Below, piece by piece: positions 36,531 to 46,159 of a stretch of 64,000 nucleotides of DNA. The stretch spans positions 558,001 to 622,000 of the forward strand of contig MKWP01000015.1 of assembly GCA_001899805.1 (NCBI GenBank), written 5' to 3'. How positions within the stretch are numbered: the first letter of the stretch is position 1; each line of letters starts with the position of its first letter. The translations under genes were made by a program, and so were the position numbers. The stretch is from Lysobacterales bacterium 66-474. Its GTDB lineage: Bacteria; Pseudomonadota; Gammaproteobacteria; Xanthomonadales; Rhodanobacteraceae. The notes beneath the pieces are model-generated. The model searched no databases and was not told where the DNA came from. It saw only the letters and a list, made by a program, of their open reading frames with translations.

Positions 36531-37967
36531 ATGTCCCAGGTCATCAACACCAACATCATGTCGTTGACTGCCCAGCGCAACCTCAACAATTCGCAGAGTG
36601 CGTTGGCCACCGCGATGCAGCGCCTGTCCTCGGGCCTGCGCATCAACAGCGCCAAGGACGACGCCGCCGGCCTCGCGATCTCGACCCGCTTCACCACCCA
36701 GATCAACGGCCTCAACACAGCGGTGCGCAATGCCAACGACGGCATCTCGCTGGCGCAGACCACGGAATCCGCGTTGCAGGAGCTGACCAACAACCTGCAG
36801 GCGATCCGCCAGCTGGCCGTGCAGTCGGCCAACGCCACGAACTCCGATTCCGACCGCGCCGCGCTGGACGCCGAAGTGCAGCAGCGTCTGTCGGAAATCA
36901 CCCGCATCTCGCAGCAGACCACCTTCAACGGCCGCCACGTGCTGGATGGCAGCTTCGGCTCCGCCGCGTTCCAGGTCGGCGCCAACGTCGGCGAGACCAT
37001 CACCATCAACCTGAGCCAGGGCACCACGGCCGCCCAGATCGGCGGCGTGGCTTCGGCCTCCGCCACCGGCGGCACCGCGTTCGCCGCGTCCGCAGGTTCC
37101 TCGGCGACCGCGTCCGTGGCCACCGTCAACGGCGTGGCCGGCTTCGACTACAGCACCACCGGCAAGACCTTCACGGTTGATGGCAACACGGTCAACTTGA
37201 ACGCCGCCTATGGCAGCCAGGCCGCCATGGTCACCGCGGTGCAGGGCCAGTTGAATGCGGCCGCCGCAGGCAAATACACGGTCGCCAACAGCGGCGCCGA
37301 CGGCTTCACCATCACCACCACGGCCACCGGCGCCGCCAGCGCGATCACCGTGGGTGGCGCGGATGCAGCCTTCGTGAACAGCAACGTCGCCGGCGCCGAT
37401 GCGGTTGCCGCCGGCACGGTGACCCCGGAAACCCTTGCCTCGGGCGACTTCAGCCTCAACGGCAAGAACATCACCGGCACGTTCGCGAATGCGCAGGCGC
37501 TGGCCGACGGCATCAACGCCGTGGGCATCCCCGGTGTGTCCGCCTACCTCGACGGCTCCGGCGCGCTGAAGATCCAGTCGCAGGGCGCCCTGACGGTCGG
37601 TGGCGCGAAGGACGCCGCGCTGGGCTTCACCGCCGGTGCGACCGCGGCCTCGGGCAGCCTGCAAGGCGTCGACGTCAAGTCGGTCGCCGGCGCCAACGAC
37701 GTGATCAACCGCGTCGACGCGGCCCTGACCACGGTGAGCGGCGTGCGCAGCGACCTGGGCGCGATCCAGAACCGCTTCGACTCGACCATCTCCAACCTGC
37801 AAGCGATCTCGGAGAACCTGTCGGCTTCCCGCAGCCGCATCCAGGACACCGACTTCGCCGCGGAAACGGCCAACATGAGCCGCGCGCAGATCCTGCAGCA
37901 GGCCGGTGTGTCGATGCTGGCCCAGGCCAACGCCGCCCCGCAGACCGTGTTGAAGCTCCTGCAGTAA
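36531..37967 (+). CDS. fliC: Flagellin FliC
   Basis: Filament subunit of 478 residues and the only flagellin gene in the window. The conserved D0/D1 ends are plain: MSQVINTNIMSLTAQRNLNN at the start and AQILQQAGVSMLAQANAAPQ near the end. The N-terminal D1 segment LAVQSANATNSDSDRAALD covers the region recognised by TLR5 in other beta/gamma flagellins. The variable part (about 170-390) holds flagellin_IN-like repeats rich in Ala, Gly and Thr. The start at 36531 follows AGGAGC; the longer frame crosses the leader. A strong terminator follows, so it is monocistronic. Confidence 0.96.
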   Translation: MSQVINTNIMSLTAQRNLNNSQSALATAMQRLSSGLRINSAKDDAAGLAISTRFTTQINGLNTAVRNANDGISLAQTTESALQELTNNLQAIRQLAVQSANATNSDSDRAALDAEVQQRLSEITRISQQTTFNGRHVLDGSFGSAAFQVGANVGETITINLSQGTTAAQIGGVASASATGGTAFAASAGSSATASVATVNGVAGFDYSTTGKTFTVDGNTVNLNAAYGSQAAMVTAVQGQLNAAAAGKYTVANSGADGFTITTTATGAASAITVGGADAAFVNSNVAGADAVAAGTVTPETLASGDFSLNGKNITGTFANAQALADGINAVGIPGVSAYLDGSGALKIQSQGALTVGGAKDAALGFTAGATAASGSLQGVDVKSVAGANDVINRVDAALTTVSGVRSDLGAIQNRFDSTISNLQAISENLSASRSRIQDTDFAAETANMSRAQILQQAGVSMLAQANAAPQTVLKLLQ

Positions 37968-38014
37968 TTCGATCCACCTCCCGGCGGCAGTGAGAAACGC
38001 TGCCGCCCTTCCCA

Positions 38015-38045
38015 GGGCTGCCCCGGCAACGGGGCAGCCCTTTTT
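38015..38045 (+). terminator. Intrinsic terminator of fliC
   Basis: Perfect 10-bp stem GGGCTGCCCC / GGGGCAGCCC with a 6-nt loop, followed by five T residues. A smaller stem (GGCGGCAG / CTGCCGCC, 37983-38007) precedes it and may stabilise the mRNA end. Confidence 0.92.
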
Positions 38046-38138
38046 CCTGCGTCGGACAGTAACGCAAACCACGGACGGCACGCGATCCCCGCCCGAGTCA
38101 CGAGCACGATTTCTCCTGCAACCGGCCCGGACAAGCGC

Positions 38139-38165
38139 TCAAGTTCACCGCGCGCATGCCGAAAA
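38139..38165 (+). promoter_or_regulatory. Sigma-28 (FliA) promoter of fliD
   Basis: TCAAGTTC-N11-GCCGAAAA with canonical spacing, about 112 bp upstream of fliD. The -35 is identical to that of fliC. Confidence 0.82.
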
Positions 38166-38204
38166 CCTACCTGACGCGAAATCGCGCAAGCCGCCACGCC
38201 GGCG

Positions 38205-38220
38205 TGGTATGCAACTTGCT
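38205..38220 (+). promoter_or_regulatory. Sigma-54-like element of fliD
   Basis: TGGTATGCAACTTGCT. The -12 (TTGCT) is perfect, and the -24 keeps the essential GG at correct spacing but is otherwise weak. It lies 57 bp before fliD, inside a small inverted repeat (GGTATG / CATACC). Confidence 0.55.
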
Positions 38221-38276
38221 TCCATACCCCGCAACCGTCGGTTTTCCGGCACGTTTTCCACGTGGAGCCTGCTTCC

Positions 38277-39692
38277 ATGACCACCATCACCAGCAACCCC
38301 ACCAGCGGGCTCCTCAGTTCACCCGGCCTCGGCTCGGGCCTGAACGTCAACGACCTGGTGACGAAACTGGTGGCCGCGGAGAAACAGCCCGCGCAGGACC
38401 AGATCGACAACCAGCGCACCATCGTCACCGCGCAAACCTCGGCGGTCGGTTCGCTGAAATCCCTGCTGTCGGCACTGCAAAGCAGTCTCTCGTCGCTGGC
38501 CGACGGCAGCGCCTTCACCCAGTACACCGCAACCTCCAGCGACACCAGCGTGTTCGGCGCCACCGCCGGCGCCACGGCGATGCCGGGCAGCTACCAAGTC
38601 GAAGTGCTGGCCACGGCCGCCGCGCAAAAATTGACTTCTGCCGCGTACGCCGGCAACGCGAGCGTCGGCACCGGCACCCTCAGCCTGTCGGTCGGCGGCC
38701 AATCCGTCGACATCAACATCGATTCGAGCAACAACACCCTCGCCGGCATCCGCGACGCCATCAACGGCGCCAAGGGCAACCCCGGCATCAGCGCCACCAT
38801 CCTGCACGCACAGGACGGCGACCACCTGGTGTTGACGTCCACCGCGACCGGCGTGGCCAACGCCTTCAGCATCGGCGCCAGCGGCGGCGACGGCGGCCTC
38901 GCTGCGCTGACCTGGGACGCCTCCACGTCCAGCGGCAACCTCGCCCTGCAAACCGCCGCCGCGGACGCCAAGGTCAGCATCGACGGCTTCACCAGCACTT
39001 CATCCACCAACGTCGTGGCCGGCGCCATCGATGGCGTGACGCTGAACATCGCCAGCGCCAAGCCCGGCCAGATCGAAACCCTGACCGTGGGCCGCGACAC
39101 CACGTCGATGCAGAACCTGGTCAAGACCTTCGTCGACGCCTACAACAGCTTCGTCAACGGCGCCGCCAAGCTGGCCAGCTACGACCCGAGCACCAAGACC
39201 AGCGGTCCGCTGCTGGGCGACGCCACCCTGCTCGGCATCCGCTCGCAACTCGCGATGGTGTTGACCAGCGTGGCCGGCAGCAACAGCACTGGCCTGCGCA
39301 CGCTGGCCGGCATCGGCATCAACCTGCAGGCCGACGGCACGCTGCAATTCGACGCCAACAAACTGGGCGATGCCCTGAACTCGCAACCGACGCAGGTCGC
39401 CAACCTGTTCAGTGGCGCGACCGGCTACGGCGGCAAGTTGAGTACGTTGCTGGGCGGCTACCTCGGCAGCGGCGGCCTGCTCGACACCCGCAGCAGCAAC
39501 CTGAGTGCGCAGGGCAAATCGCTCGATGACCAGCAGGACCGGCTGGACACGCGCATGCAGGCCGTGCAGGACCGCTACCTGGCCCAGTTCACCGCGCTGG
39601 ACACGATGATGGCGCAGATGAACCAGACCAGCAGCTTCCTGACCTCGCAGCTCGACTCGCTGGCCAGCATTTACCAATCGAACAAGAAATAA
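38277..39692 (+). CDS. fliD: Flagellar filament cap FliD (HAP2)
   Basis: Filament cap of 471 residues that inserts flagellin at the tip. The N-terminal signature LGSGLNVNDLVTKLVAAEKQ (FliD_N) and a C-terminal helical FliD_C domain ending in SQLDSLASIYQSNKK are clear. The start at 38277 is the first in-frame ATG with GGAG upstream; a start five codons earlier is possible. fliS follows after 30 bp. Confidence 0.95.
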   Translation: MTTITSNPTSGLLSSPGLGSGLNVNDLVTKLVAAEKQPAQDQIDNQRTIVTAQTSAVGSLKSLLSALQSSLSSLADGSAFTQYTATSSDTSVFGATAGATAMPGSYQVEVLATAAAQKLTSAAYAGNASVGTGTLSLSVGGQSVDINIDSSNNTLAGIRDAINGAKGNPGISATILHAQDGDHLVLTSTATGVANAFSIGASGGDGGLAALTWDASTSSGNLALQTAAADAKVSIDGFTSTSSTNVVAGAIDGVTLNIASAKPGQIETLTVGRDTTSMQNLVKTFVDAYNSFVNGAAKLASYDPSTKTSGPLLGDATLLGIRSQLAMVLTSVAGSNSTGLRTLAGIGINLQADGTLQFDANKLGDALNSQPTQVANLFSGATGYGGKLSTLLGGYLGSGGLLDTRSSNLSAQGKSLDDQQDRLDTRMQAVQDRYLAQFTALDTMMAQMNQTSSFLTSQLDSLASIYQSNKK

Positions 39693-39722
39693 GCGCGTGC
39701 AGCGCCGATCCGGGGAAACGCC

Positions 39723-40151
39723 ATGACTTACTCCAACTCCGCCGCCATCCACCAGTACAGCCGGGTGCGCACCCACGGCGGCGTCGAAACGGCCAGCCCG
39801 CACCAGTTGACGGCGATGCTGTTCGACGGCGCGCTCAGCCGCATCGCCAGTGCGCGCGGGCACATGGAACGCGGCGAAATCGCGGCCAAGGGCGAGTGCA
39901 TTTCGCGCAGCATCGACATCATCGGCGGCCTGCGCAGCAGCCTCGACCTCGGCCGCGGCGGCGAACTGGCCGAACGCCTCGACAGCCTGTACGACTACAT
40001 GGAGCGGCGCCTGTTGCACGCGAACCTGCACGACGACGCGTGCGCACTGGACGAAGTCTCCGACCTGCTGCGCCCGATCCGAGAAGCCTGGGCCGGGATT
40101 CCGGCGGAGCTGCGCAATCCGGCGTGCGAACCGGTCGCGGGCGTGCGCTGA
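39723..40151 (+). CDS. fliS: Flagellin export chaperone FliS
   Basis: Binds the C-terminus of flagellin and prevents early polymerisation. The 142-residue helical protein has the family N-terminus (NSAAIHQYSRVRTHGGVETA, then SPHQLTAMLFDGAL) and the YDYMERRLLHANLHDD region. GGGGA precedes the start. Its stop overlaps the next start (TGATG), so the two chaperone-like genes are coupled. Confidence 0.94.
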   Translation: MTYSNSAAIHQYSRVRTHGGVETASPHQLTAMLFDGALSRIASARGHMERGEIAAKGECISRSIDIIGGLRSSLDLGRGGELAERLDSLYDYMERRLLHANLHDDACALDEVSDLLRPIREAWAGIPAELRNPACEPVAGVR

Positions 40152-40441
40152 TGGGATCGCCACTCTCCGACGCCGTCGAACTGACCCGCGCCATGCTCGC
40201 GGCGGCCAGGGCCGGCGACTGGCCGCAATTCACCCGCCTGCACGAACGTCGCGCGCAACTCCTGAAACCGGGCCTGTACAACCACGCGGACGCGCCGCGG
40301 CTGTTGCCGCAACTGGACGCGGCACAGAAGGAATTGGGCGCGGTCATCGCAGCCGCACACGATGAAGTGCGCCGCAACCTGCTGGACTCGCAACGCGGCT
40401 ACGCCGCCGCCAGCGCGTATCTGGATGCCGCGCAGGGGTGA
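40151..40441 (+). CDS. fliT: FliT-like flagellar chaperone
   Basis: A 96-residue helical protein. The call rests mainly on its position directly after fliS, with which it overlaps, and on its size and helical character (ELTRAMLAAARAGDWPQFTR, then QLDAAQKELGAVIAAAHDEV). FliT binds FliD and, in enterics, also regulates. Sequence alone is not decisive because FliT is poorly conserved. The start at 40151 is fixed by the overlap; upstream extensions are shadows of fliS. Confidence 0.68.
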   Translation: MGSPLSDAVELTRAMLAAARAGDWPQFTRLHERRAQLLKPGLYNHADAPRLLPQLDAAQKELGAVIAAAHDEVRRNLLDSQRGYAAASAYLDAAQG

Positions 40442-40492
40442 AGGCGGGCGATCCTCATTACAATCCGGCACGCTCCACACCAGGACACCCCG

Positions 40493-41059
40493 ATGGCCCT
40501 CGACGCCTGGCAATCCTTCAACGACCGCATCAGCTGGGACGGCACGGTGCACGTCGCCTGCGAGCCCATGGCGACCCCGCTGGAGCCGGCCGCATTCACG
40601 CGCCTGCAGGAACTCGACGCAGGGGTGCTGGCCACGCTGGTGATGCTCGGCGAGCGCGGCAGCAGCGAGCCCGCGGACGATGAAACGGCCGCCGCGATCA
40701 CGCGCGTCGACGCCAAGCTCAACGTGCTGCTGGAAATGTTCAACCGGCACCTGCTCGGACACTTGCAGCTGCCGCCGCGGCGCACGGTTCGTTTCAACGC
40801 GCGCGGCGTGCTGATCGAGGACTGGGCGCCTGCCGGGCCGAATGCGGCCTTGATGGTGCGCATGCACTTCGACGGTTGCCTCGGCATGCCGCTGGAACTG
40901 CCCGGCCGTGTCGCCGCGGCGCCGGCGGGCTCGGGCGGATTCATCACCTTCGAGAAGCTGGACGAGGACATCCGCCAGAGCATCGAACACCTGGTGTTCC
41001 GCCAACACCGTCGTCAGCTTGCCGAAACCAAGCGCGAGGCGAAGACGCCGCGCCCCTGA
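40493..41059 (+). CDS. Atypical PilZ-like protein
   Basis: Protein of 188 residues, the last gene before fleQ. The centre and C-terminal part (RRTVRFNARGVLIEDWAPAG, then MVRMHFDGCLGMPLELPGRV) resemble a PilZ beta-barrel. The canonical c-di-GMP motifs RxxxR and D/NxSxxG are not both present, so nucleotide binding is doubtful. A long helix at about 70-95 and a helical C-terminus (about 150-180) could drive oligomerisation, as reported for tetrameric atypical PilZ proteins of Xanthomonas. The link to flagella is by position only. No promoter of its own is seen, so it may be read with fliD-fliS-fliT. Confidence 0.72.
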   Translation: MALDAWQSFNDRISWDGTVHVACEPMATPLEPAAFTRLQELDAGVLATLVMLGERGSSEPADDETAAAITRVDAKLNVLLEMFNRHLLGHLQLPPRRTVRFNARGVLIEDWAPAGPNAALMVRMHFDGCLGMPLELPGRVAAAPAGSGGFITFEKLDEDIRQSIEHLVFRQHRRQLAETKREAKTPRP

Positions 41060-41278
41060 CTTCCGGCGCGGGCAGACGCGCATGTCCGGCTGGCGCTTTG
41101 CGTCATGGCTGGTCCATTCAGGTCACTGACCGTTTCCTGTACGGCAGGCACCGATCGCGCGAGTCGTGACTGCCGCCACGACGAAAGCGTGCCCCAGTTC
41201 GCGTGATATCCCGTGATTGCCTCACGTTGCCGGGTTTCCGCCTAAACTTTTGAAACCGCGACGGCTTTCCGACACGGG

Positions 41279-41294
41279 TGGCACGATCCTTGAG
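41279..41294 (+). promoter_or_regulatory. Incomplete sigma-54-like element before fleQ
   Basis: TGGCACGATCCTTGAG. The -24 half is perfect, but the -12 has GA where GC is required. It lies 41 bp before the fleQ start codon. It may be a relic or a binding site without promoter activity. No sigma-70 promoter is clear either. Confidence 0.25.
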
Positions 41295-41334
41295 TAGTCG
41301 TTCCGTGCAGTCAACAACAACGGAATGATCCATC

Positions 41335-42741
41335 ATGCATGTGTTCCCGGTCTTGATCGTCGACTCCAACGCGACGCGCGCCTCCAGCATCTCCTCCTTC
41401 GTTGATGAAATCGGCTACCAGCCGCTGACCCACGCTCCCTCGAACGACGATTCCGACCCGTTGAACTGCTGCGCCGTGTACGTCGGCCCCGACGAACCGG
41501 CATCGGTGGTGAAAAGCCACCTCGCCATGCTCGGCGAATCACACCGCGATGCGCCACTGCTGGTGTCGGAGGATTCCCCGCATCTCGCGGCGTTGCGCCA
41601 ACTCGCTGCGAACGTGTACCCGGTCGCGCCGCCGCACCTCGAATCGCTCGGCGCGATGCTGCGCCTGCACGCCCCGCGCACCGTCGGCAGCCGCACCACC
41701 GACGACCGCCGCTTCGTCGGCCGGTCGGAACCGGTGCGCCTGCTGCACAGCCTGATCCGGCGCGTGTCGCCGTTCGATTCCAGCGTGCTGGTGCTGGGCG
41801 AATCGGGCACCGGCAAGGAACTGGTCGCGCGCTTCATCCACGAATGCTCGCCGCGCCGCGACAAGCCCTTCATCGCGATCAATTGCGGCGCGATCCCGCC
41901 CGACCTGCTGGAAAGCGAATTGTTCGGCCACGAAAAGGGCGCGTTCACCGGCGCCATCAGCACCCGCAAGGGTCGTTTCGAAATGGCCGAAGGCGGCACC
42001 CTGCTGCTCGACGAAATCGGCGACATGAGCCTGCCGATGCAGGTGAAGCTGCTGCGCGTGCTGCAGGAACGCTGCTTCGAGCGCGTCGGCGGCAACAAGT
42101 CGATCCAGTGCGACGTGCGCATCATCGCCGCCACCCACAGGAACCTCGCGCAGGCCATCTTCGACGGCAAGTTCCGCGAGGACCTGTTCTACCGGCTCAA
42201 CGTGTTCCCGGTGGAGTTGCCGCCATTGCGCGCACGCACCGAGGACCTGCTGGTGCTGATCGAGGAGTTCAACCAGCGCCTGGTGCGCCGCGGCCTCGCG
42301 CCGGCCCGCCTCACCGCCGACGCGCTCAACGCGTTGGCCGGCTACGACTGGCCCGGCAACGTGCGCGAGCTCGGCAACCTCATCGAGCGCCTCGCGATCC
42401 TGTACCCGGCAACGCCGGTGCGCGTTGCGGAACTGCCGCAGCAATACCGCAAGCAGCGCAAGTTCGACGAATCCGCCCCGCCCTCGTCGTTGCAGTGCAT
42501 GCTCGACGGCAGCGGCGACGCCATCGATCTGGATGCCGGCGACGACCTCGACCAACTGCCCGAAGGCGGGCTCAACCTGCGCGACCATCTCGCCGACATC
42601 GAAGTCGGCCTGATCCGGCAGGCGCTGACCGCCTCCGATGGCGTGGTCGCGCACGCGGCCAAACTGCTCGGCATGCGCCGCACGACCCTGGTCGAAAAGC
42701 TGCGCAAGTACCAGCTGCAGGCCAACGTCACCGTGGAGTGA
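41335..42741 (+). CDS. fleQ: Sigma-54-dependent flagellar master regulator FleQ
   Basis: Bacterial enhancer-binding protein of 468 residues, expected at the top of the flagellar hierarchy and often a c-di-GMP receptor. The N-terminal receiver-like FleQ domain (about 1-115) lacks a normal phospho-acceptor Asp. The AAA+ domain (about 125-360) has Walker A GESGTGKE, the sigma-54-contact loop GAFTGA and LLLDEIGDM. The C-terminal Fis-type helix-turn-helix (about 420-465) has [18 protein letters not shown]. It is distinguished from FleR (44311) by the missing phosphorylation site. Its own promoter is unclear. Confidence 0.93.
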   Translation: MHVFPVLIVDSNATRASSISSFVDEIGYQPLTHAPSNDDSDPLNCCAVYVGPDEPASVVKSHLAMLGESHRDAPLLVSEDSPHLAALRQLAANVYPVAPPHLESLGAMLRLHAPRTVGSRTTDDRRFVGRSEPVRLLHSLIRRVSPFDSSVLVLGESGTGKELVARFIHECSPRRDKPFIAINCGAIPPDLLESELFGHEKGAFTGAISTRKGRFEMAEGGTLLLDEIGDMSLPMQVKLLRVLQERCFERVGGNKSIQCDVRIIAATHRNLAQAIFDGKFREDLFYRLNVFPVELPPLRARTEDLLVLIEEFNQRLVRRGLAPARLTADALNALAGYDWPGNVRELGNLIERLAILYPATPVRVAELPQQYRKQRKFDESAPPSSLQCMLDGSGDAIDLDAGDDLDQLPEGGLNLRDHLADIEVGLIRQALTASDGVVAHAAKLLGMRRTTLVEKLRKYQLQANVTVE

Positions 42742-42783
42742 ACGGTCGCGACAACCGCGCGGACTGCTACGCTCGCAAGCCTG

Positions 42784-42966
42784 ATGAGCGACCCGGATCC
42801 ACGCCCGAGCCCACCCGAGAAGCCCCTGCCCGGCGACTGCTGCGACGGCGGCTGCGACAACTGCGTGCTCGTGATGTACGCCGAAGCACTGGAAGCCTAC
42901 GAGAAGGAACTGGCGGCGTGGCGGGAGCGGCATCCCGACGCCCCGACCCGAGCCGGCCCGGGATAG
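42784..42966 (+). CDS. Small oxidoreductase-like domain protein
   Basis: A 60-residue protein of the oxidoreductase-like family, recognised by PPEKPLPGDCCDGGCDNCVL, YAEALEAYEKELAAW and a short polar tail. The four Cys residues in CC-x3-C-x2-C form suggest metal or redox binding, but no activity is established for small members. Start at the ATG 42784, 40 bp after fleQ. It has no obvious flagellar role. Such genes occur widely in Xanthomonas-type and other proteobacteria, so its place here may be chance. Confidence 0.78.
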   Translation: MSDPDPRPSPPEKPLPGDCCDGGCDNCVLVMYAEALEAYEKELAAWRERHPDAPTRAGPG

Positions 42967-43075
42967 AGGCTCGGCACCGGCAGCATCCACTGCACGCCGG
43001 AATGACGGCGCCGGATTTCCGACGCGCCGCTCCAGATGTCGACGCAAGCTGTTGAACTGAAACATATTTCAAGAG

Positions 43076-43091
43076 TGGTCCGATAATTGCT
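43076..43091 (+). promoter_or_regulatory. Sigma-54 promoter of fleSR
   Basis: TGGTCCGATAATTGCT with perfect -12 and GG/GC spacing and a partly matching -24, about 12 bp before the fleS start. Just upstream is an AT-rich inverted repeat TGAAA-CATA-TTTCA (43058-43071), a possible activator site. It would make fleSR dependent on FleQ and sigma-54. Confidence 0.65.
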
Positions 43092-43102
43092 TCGAAGCGG
43101 GC

Positions 43103-44310
43103 ATGAACGCCGTCCCGCTTCTCCGCCCCGCCGATCCGCAGCGCTTGCAGGCGCTGGAGCTCGCCTTCGCGCAGTTCAACGAAACCTCGCGGCAACTGGA
43201 ATCGTCCTGGTCCGCGTTGCAGGAACGCGTGGCCGAATTGACCCGCGAGCGCGATGCCGCGCAGCAGGCACGCCTCACCGAACTGGCCGAACGCGAACGC
43301 GTCGCGGATCGCCTGCAGGCCTTGCTGGGTGCGTTGCCGGGTGCCGCGTTGATGATCGACGCCGACGGCTGCGTGCGCGAGTGCAACGCCGGCGCCATCG
43401 AACTTCTGGGACAACCGTTGCATGGCCAAGCCTGGCGCGAGGTCGCTGCGCGCGCGTTGCCCGCGCGCAGCGACAGCGACGGCACGCCTTGCCTCGTCGA
43501 CGGCCGTCGCCTCGGGGTGTCGCGCCGCGCCACCGCCGATGGCGGCTGCGTGCTGTTGCTGACCGACGAAAGCGAGGCGCACGCGCGCCGCAGCGGCATC
43601 GAGCGCCAGCGCCAACTCTCGGACGGCGACCAGCAACGCGCCCACCTGGCGCACCAGTTGCGCACGCCACTGGCCACCGCGGTGCTGTATCTGTCGCGGA
43701 TCGCCGATGGCGGCGTCGACCCGCCGGGCGCGCAACGCATGGCAGGCAAGGCGCTGGCACGACTGGTCGACCTGCAGCAACTGATCGACCAGACCCTGGC
43801 GTGGGCGCGCGGCGATGCCGACACCACCGCGACCTTGCGCGTTTCCGACCTGCTGCGCGATGCCGCCGGCAGCACCGACGCAACCGAGCGCATCGACATC
43901 CACGATGCCGGTGACGGCGCCTGCGTGCGCGGGCAGCGCAACCTGCTGGCCAGCGCGCTGGTGAATCTCATCGACAATGCGCTGGCGTTTTCTGCACGCG
44001 TGCGGCTTGCAGCCACGCGCCACGACGACGGCGTGACATTGACCGTGCAGGACGATGGCCCCGGCATCGACGCGGCCACCGCCACGCGCATCTTCGAACC
44101 GTTTTTCAGCACCCGCGCCGGCGGCACCGGGCTCGGCCTTGCCATGGCCCGCAGCGTGGCGCGCGCGCACGGCGGCGAACTCTCGCTCGTGCCCAGCCGA
44201 TGCGGCGCCCGTTTCGAGCTGCGCCTGCCACTGGCCGGCGACACACGCATCCTGCCCAGCGACCTGCGCGCGCAGCGCGGCGACAACCCGCGACATCACG
44301 GAGCCCGGAC

Positions 44311-44314
<4 letters not shown>
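43103..44314 (+). CDS. fleS: Flagellar two-component sensor kinase FleS (FlrB)
   Basis: Cytoplasmic histidine kinase of 403 residues with no membrane segment. It has an N-terminal coiled coil (about 10-75), a PAS-like region (about 78-165) and an H-box with the phospho-His in HLAHQLRTPLATAVLYLS (about 190). The ATP-binding domain has NLIDNALAFS, DDGPGIDAATATRIFEPFF and GGTGLGLAMAR. It is expected to sense the state of basal-body assembly and phosphorylate FleR. Its stop overlaps the fleR start (ATGA). Confidence 0.92.
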
Positions 44315-45657
<1,343 letters not shown>

Positions 45658-45670
45658 GCCCCGGACCGCT

Positions 45671-45686
45671 TGGCACACGCCTTGCT
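45671..45686 (+). promoter_or_regulatory. Sigma-54 promoter of the fliE operon
   Basis: TGGCACACGCCTTGCT with perfect TGGCAC and TTGCT at the right spacing, about 40 bp upstream of fliE. Confidence 0.88.
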
Positions 45687-45725
45687 ATTTCACCTCCAGC
45701 AACGCGTTTTTGACGGAGTCCACGC

Positions 45726-46055
45726 ATGACCCAGATCGACATCAACGGCCTGCTCGCGCAGATGCGCACCCTGAGCGCGCAGCTCGAACCCAATGCGGCC
45801 GCGACGCCAGCCCTCGGCAGCGGCAAGCCCCAGGACAACTTCGGCAACCTGCTCAGGCAATCCATCGCCGGCGTCGCCGAGACGCAAAACACCGCGCAGC
45901 AGATGACCGCGTCTTTCGAACGCGGCGATCCCGGCACCGACCTGCCGCAGGTGATGCTGGCGGTGCAGAAGGCCGACCTCTCGTTCCGCGCGATGACCGA
46001 AGTGCGCAACAAGCTGGTGGACGCCTACCAGAACATCATGAACATGCAGATGTGA
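45726..46055 (+). CDS. fliE: Flagellar MS-ring-rod junction protein FliE
   Basis: Links the MS-ring to the rod. The 109-residue product ends with the conserved helices (LPQVMLAVQKADLSFRAMTE and VRNKLVDAYQNIMNMQM). It is first in the fliEFGHIJK series. Its last codons (AAC ATG CAG ATG T) look like the seed of a 13-bp tandem array that follows. Confidence 0.94.
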   Translation: MTQIDINGLLAQMRTLSAQLEPNAAATPALGSGKPQDNFGNLLRQSIAGVAETQNTAQQMTASFERGDPGTDLPQVMLAVQKADLSFRAMTEVRNKLVDAYQNIMNMQM

Positions 46056-46131
46056 CCGGCAGATGTGACCGGCAGATGTAACCGTCAGCCGTAACCGGCA
46101 GACGTAACCGGCAGACGTAACCGCCATCCCG
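46041..46131 (+). repeat. 13-bp tandem array between fliE and fliF
   Basis: Five tandem copies of a 13-bp unit (GACCGGCAGATGT twice, AACCGTCAGCCGT once, AACCGGCAGACGT twice) occupy 46054-46118. A degenerate copy lies at each end; the left one (AACATGCAGATGT, 46041-46053) is the coding end of fliE. The array fills most of the gap before fliF. Confidence 0.88.
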
Positions 46132-46159
46132 ATTCCCGTTATCCCGAAGATCCCGAGCC

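Larger units (their letters stand above)
37968..38276. other. Intergenic region between fliC and fliD
   Basis: About 309 bp. In order it holds two hairpins after fliC (the second a clear intrinsic terminator), the fliD sigma-28 promoter at 38139-38165, a sigma-54-like element at 38205-38220 and the fliD ribosome site. No gene is seen. Confidence 0.7.

Noticed and set aside
41118-41390. A 90-codon minus-strand frame over the fleQ leader
   Set aside because: It overlaps the fleQ start in antisense and shows no motif or ribosome site.
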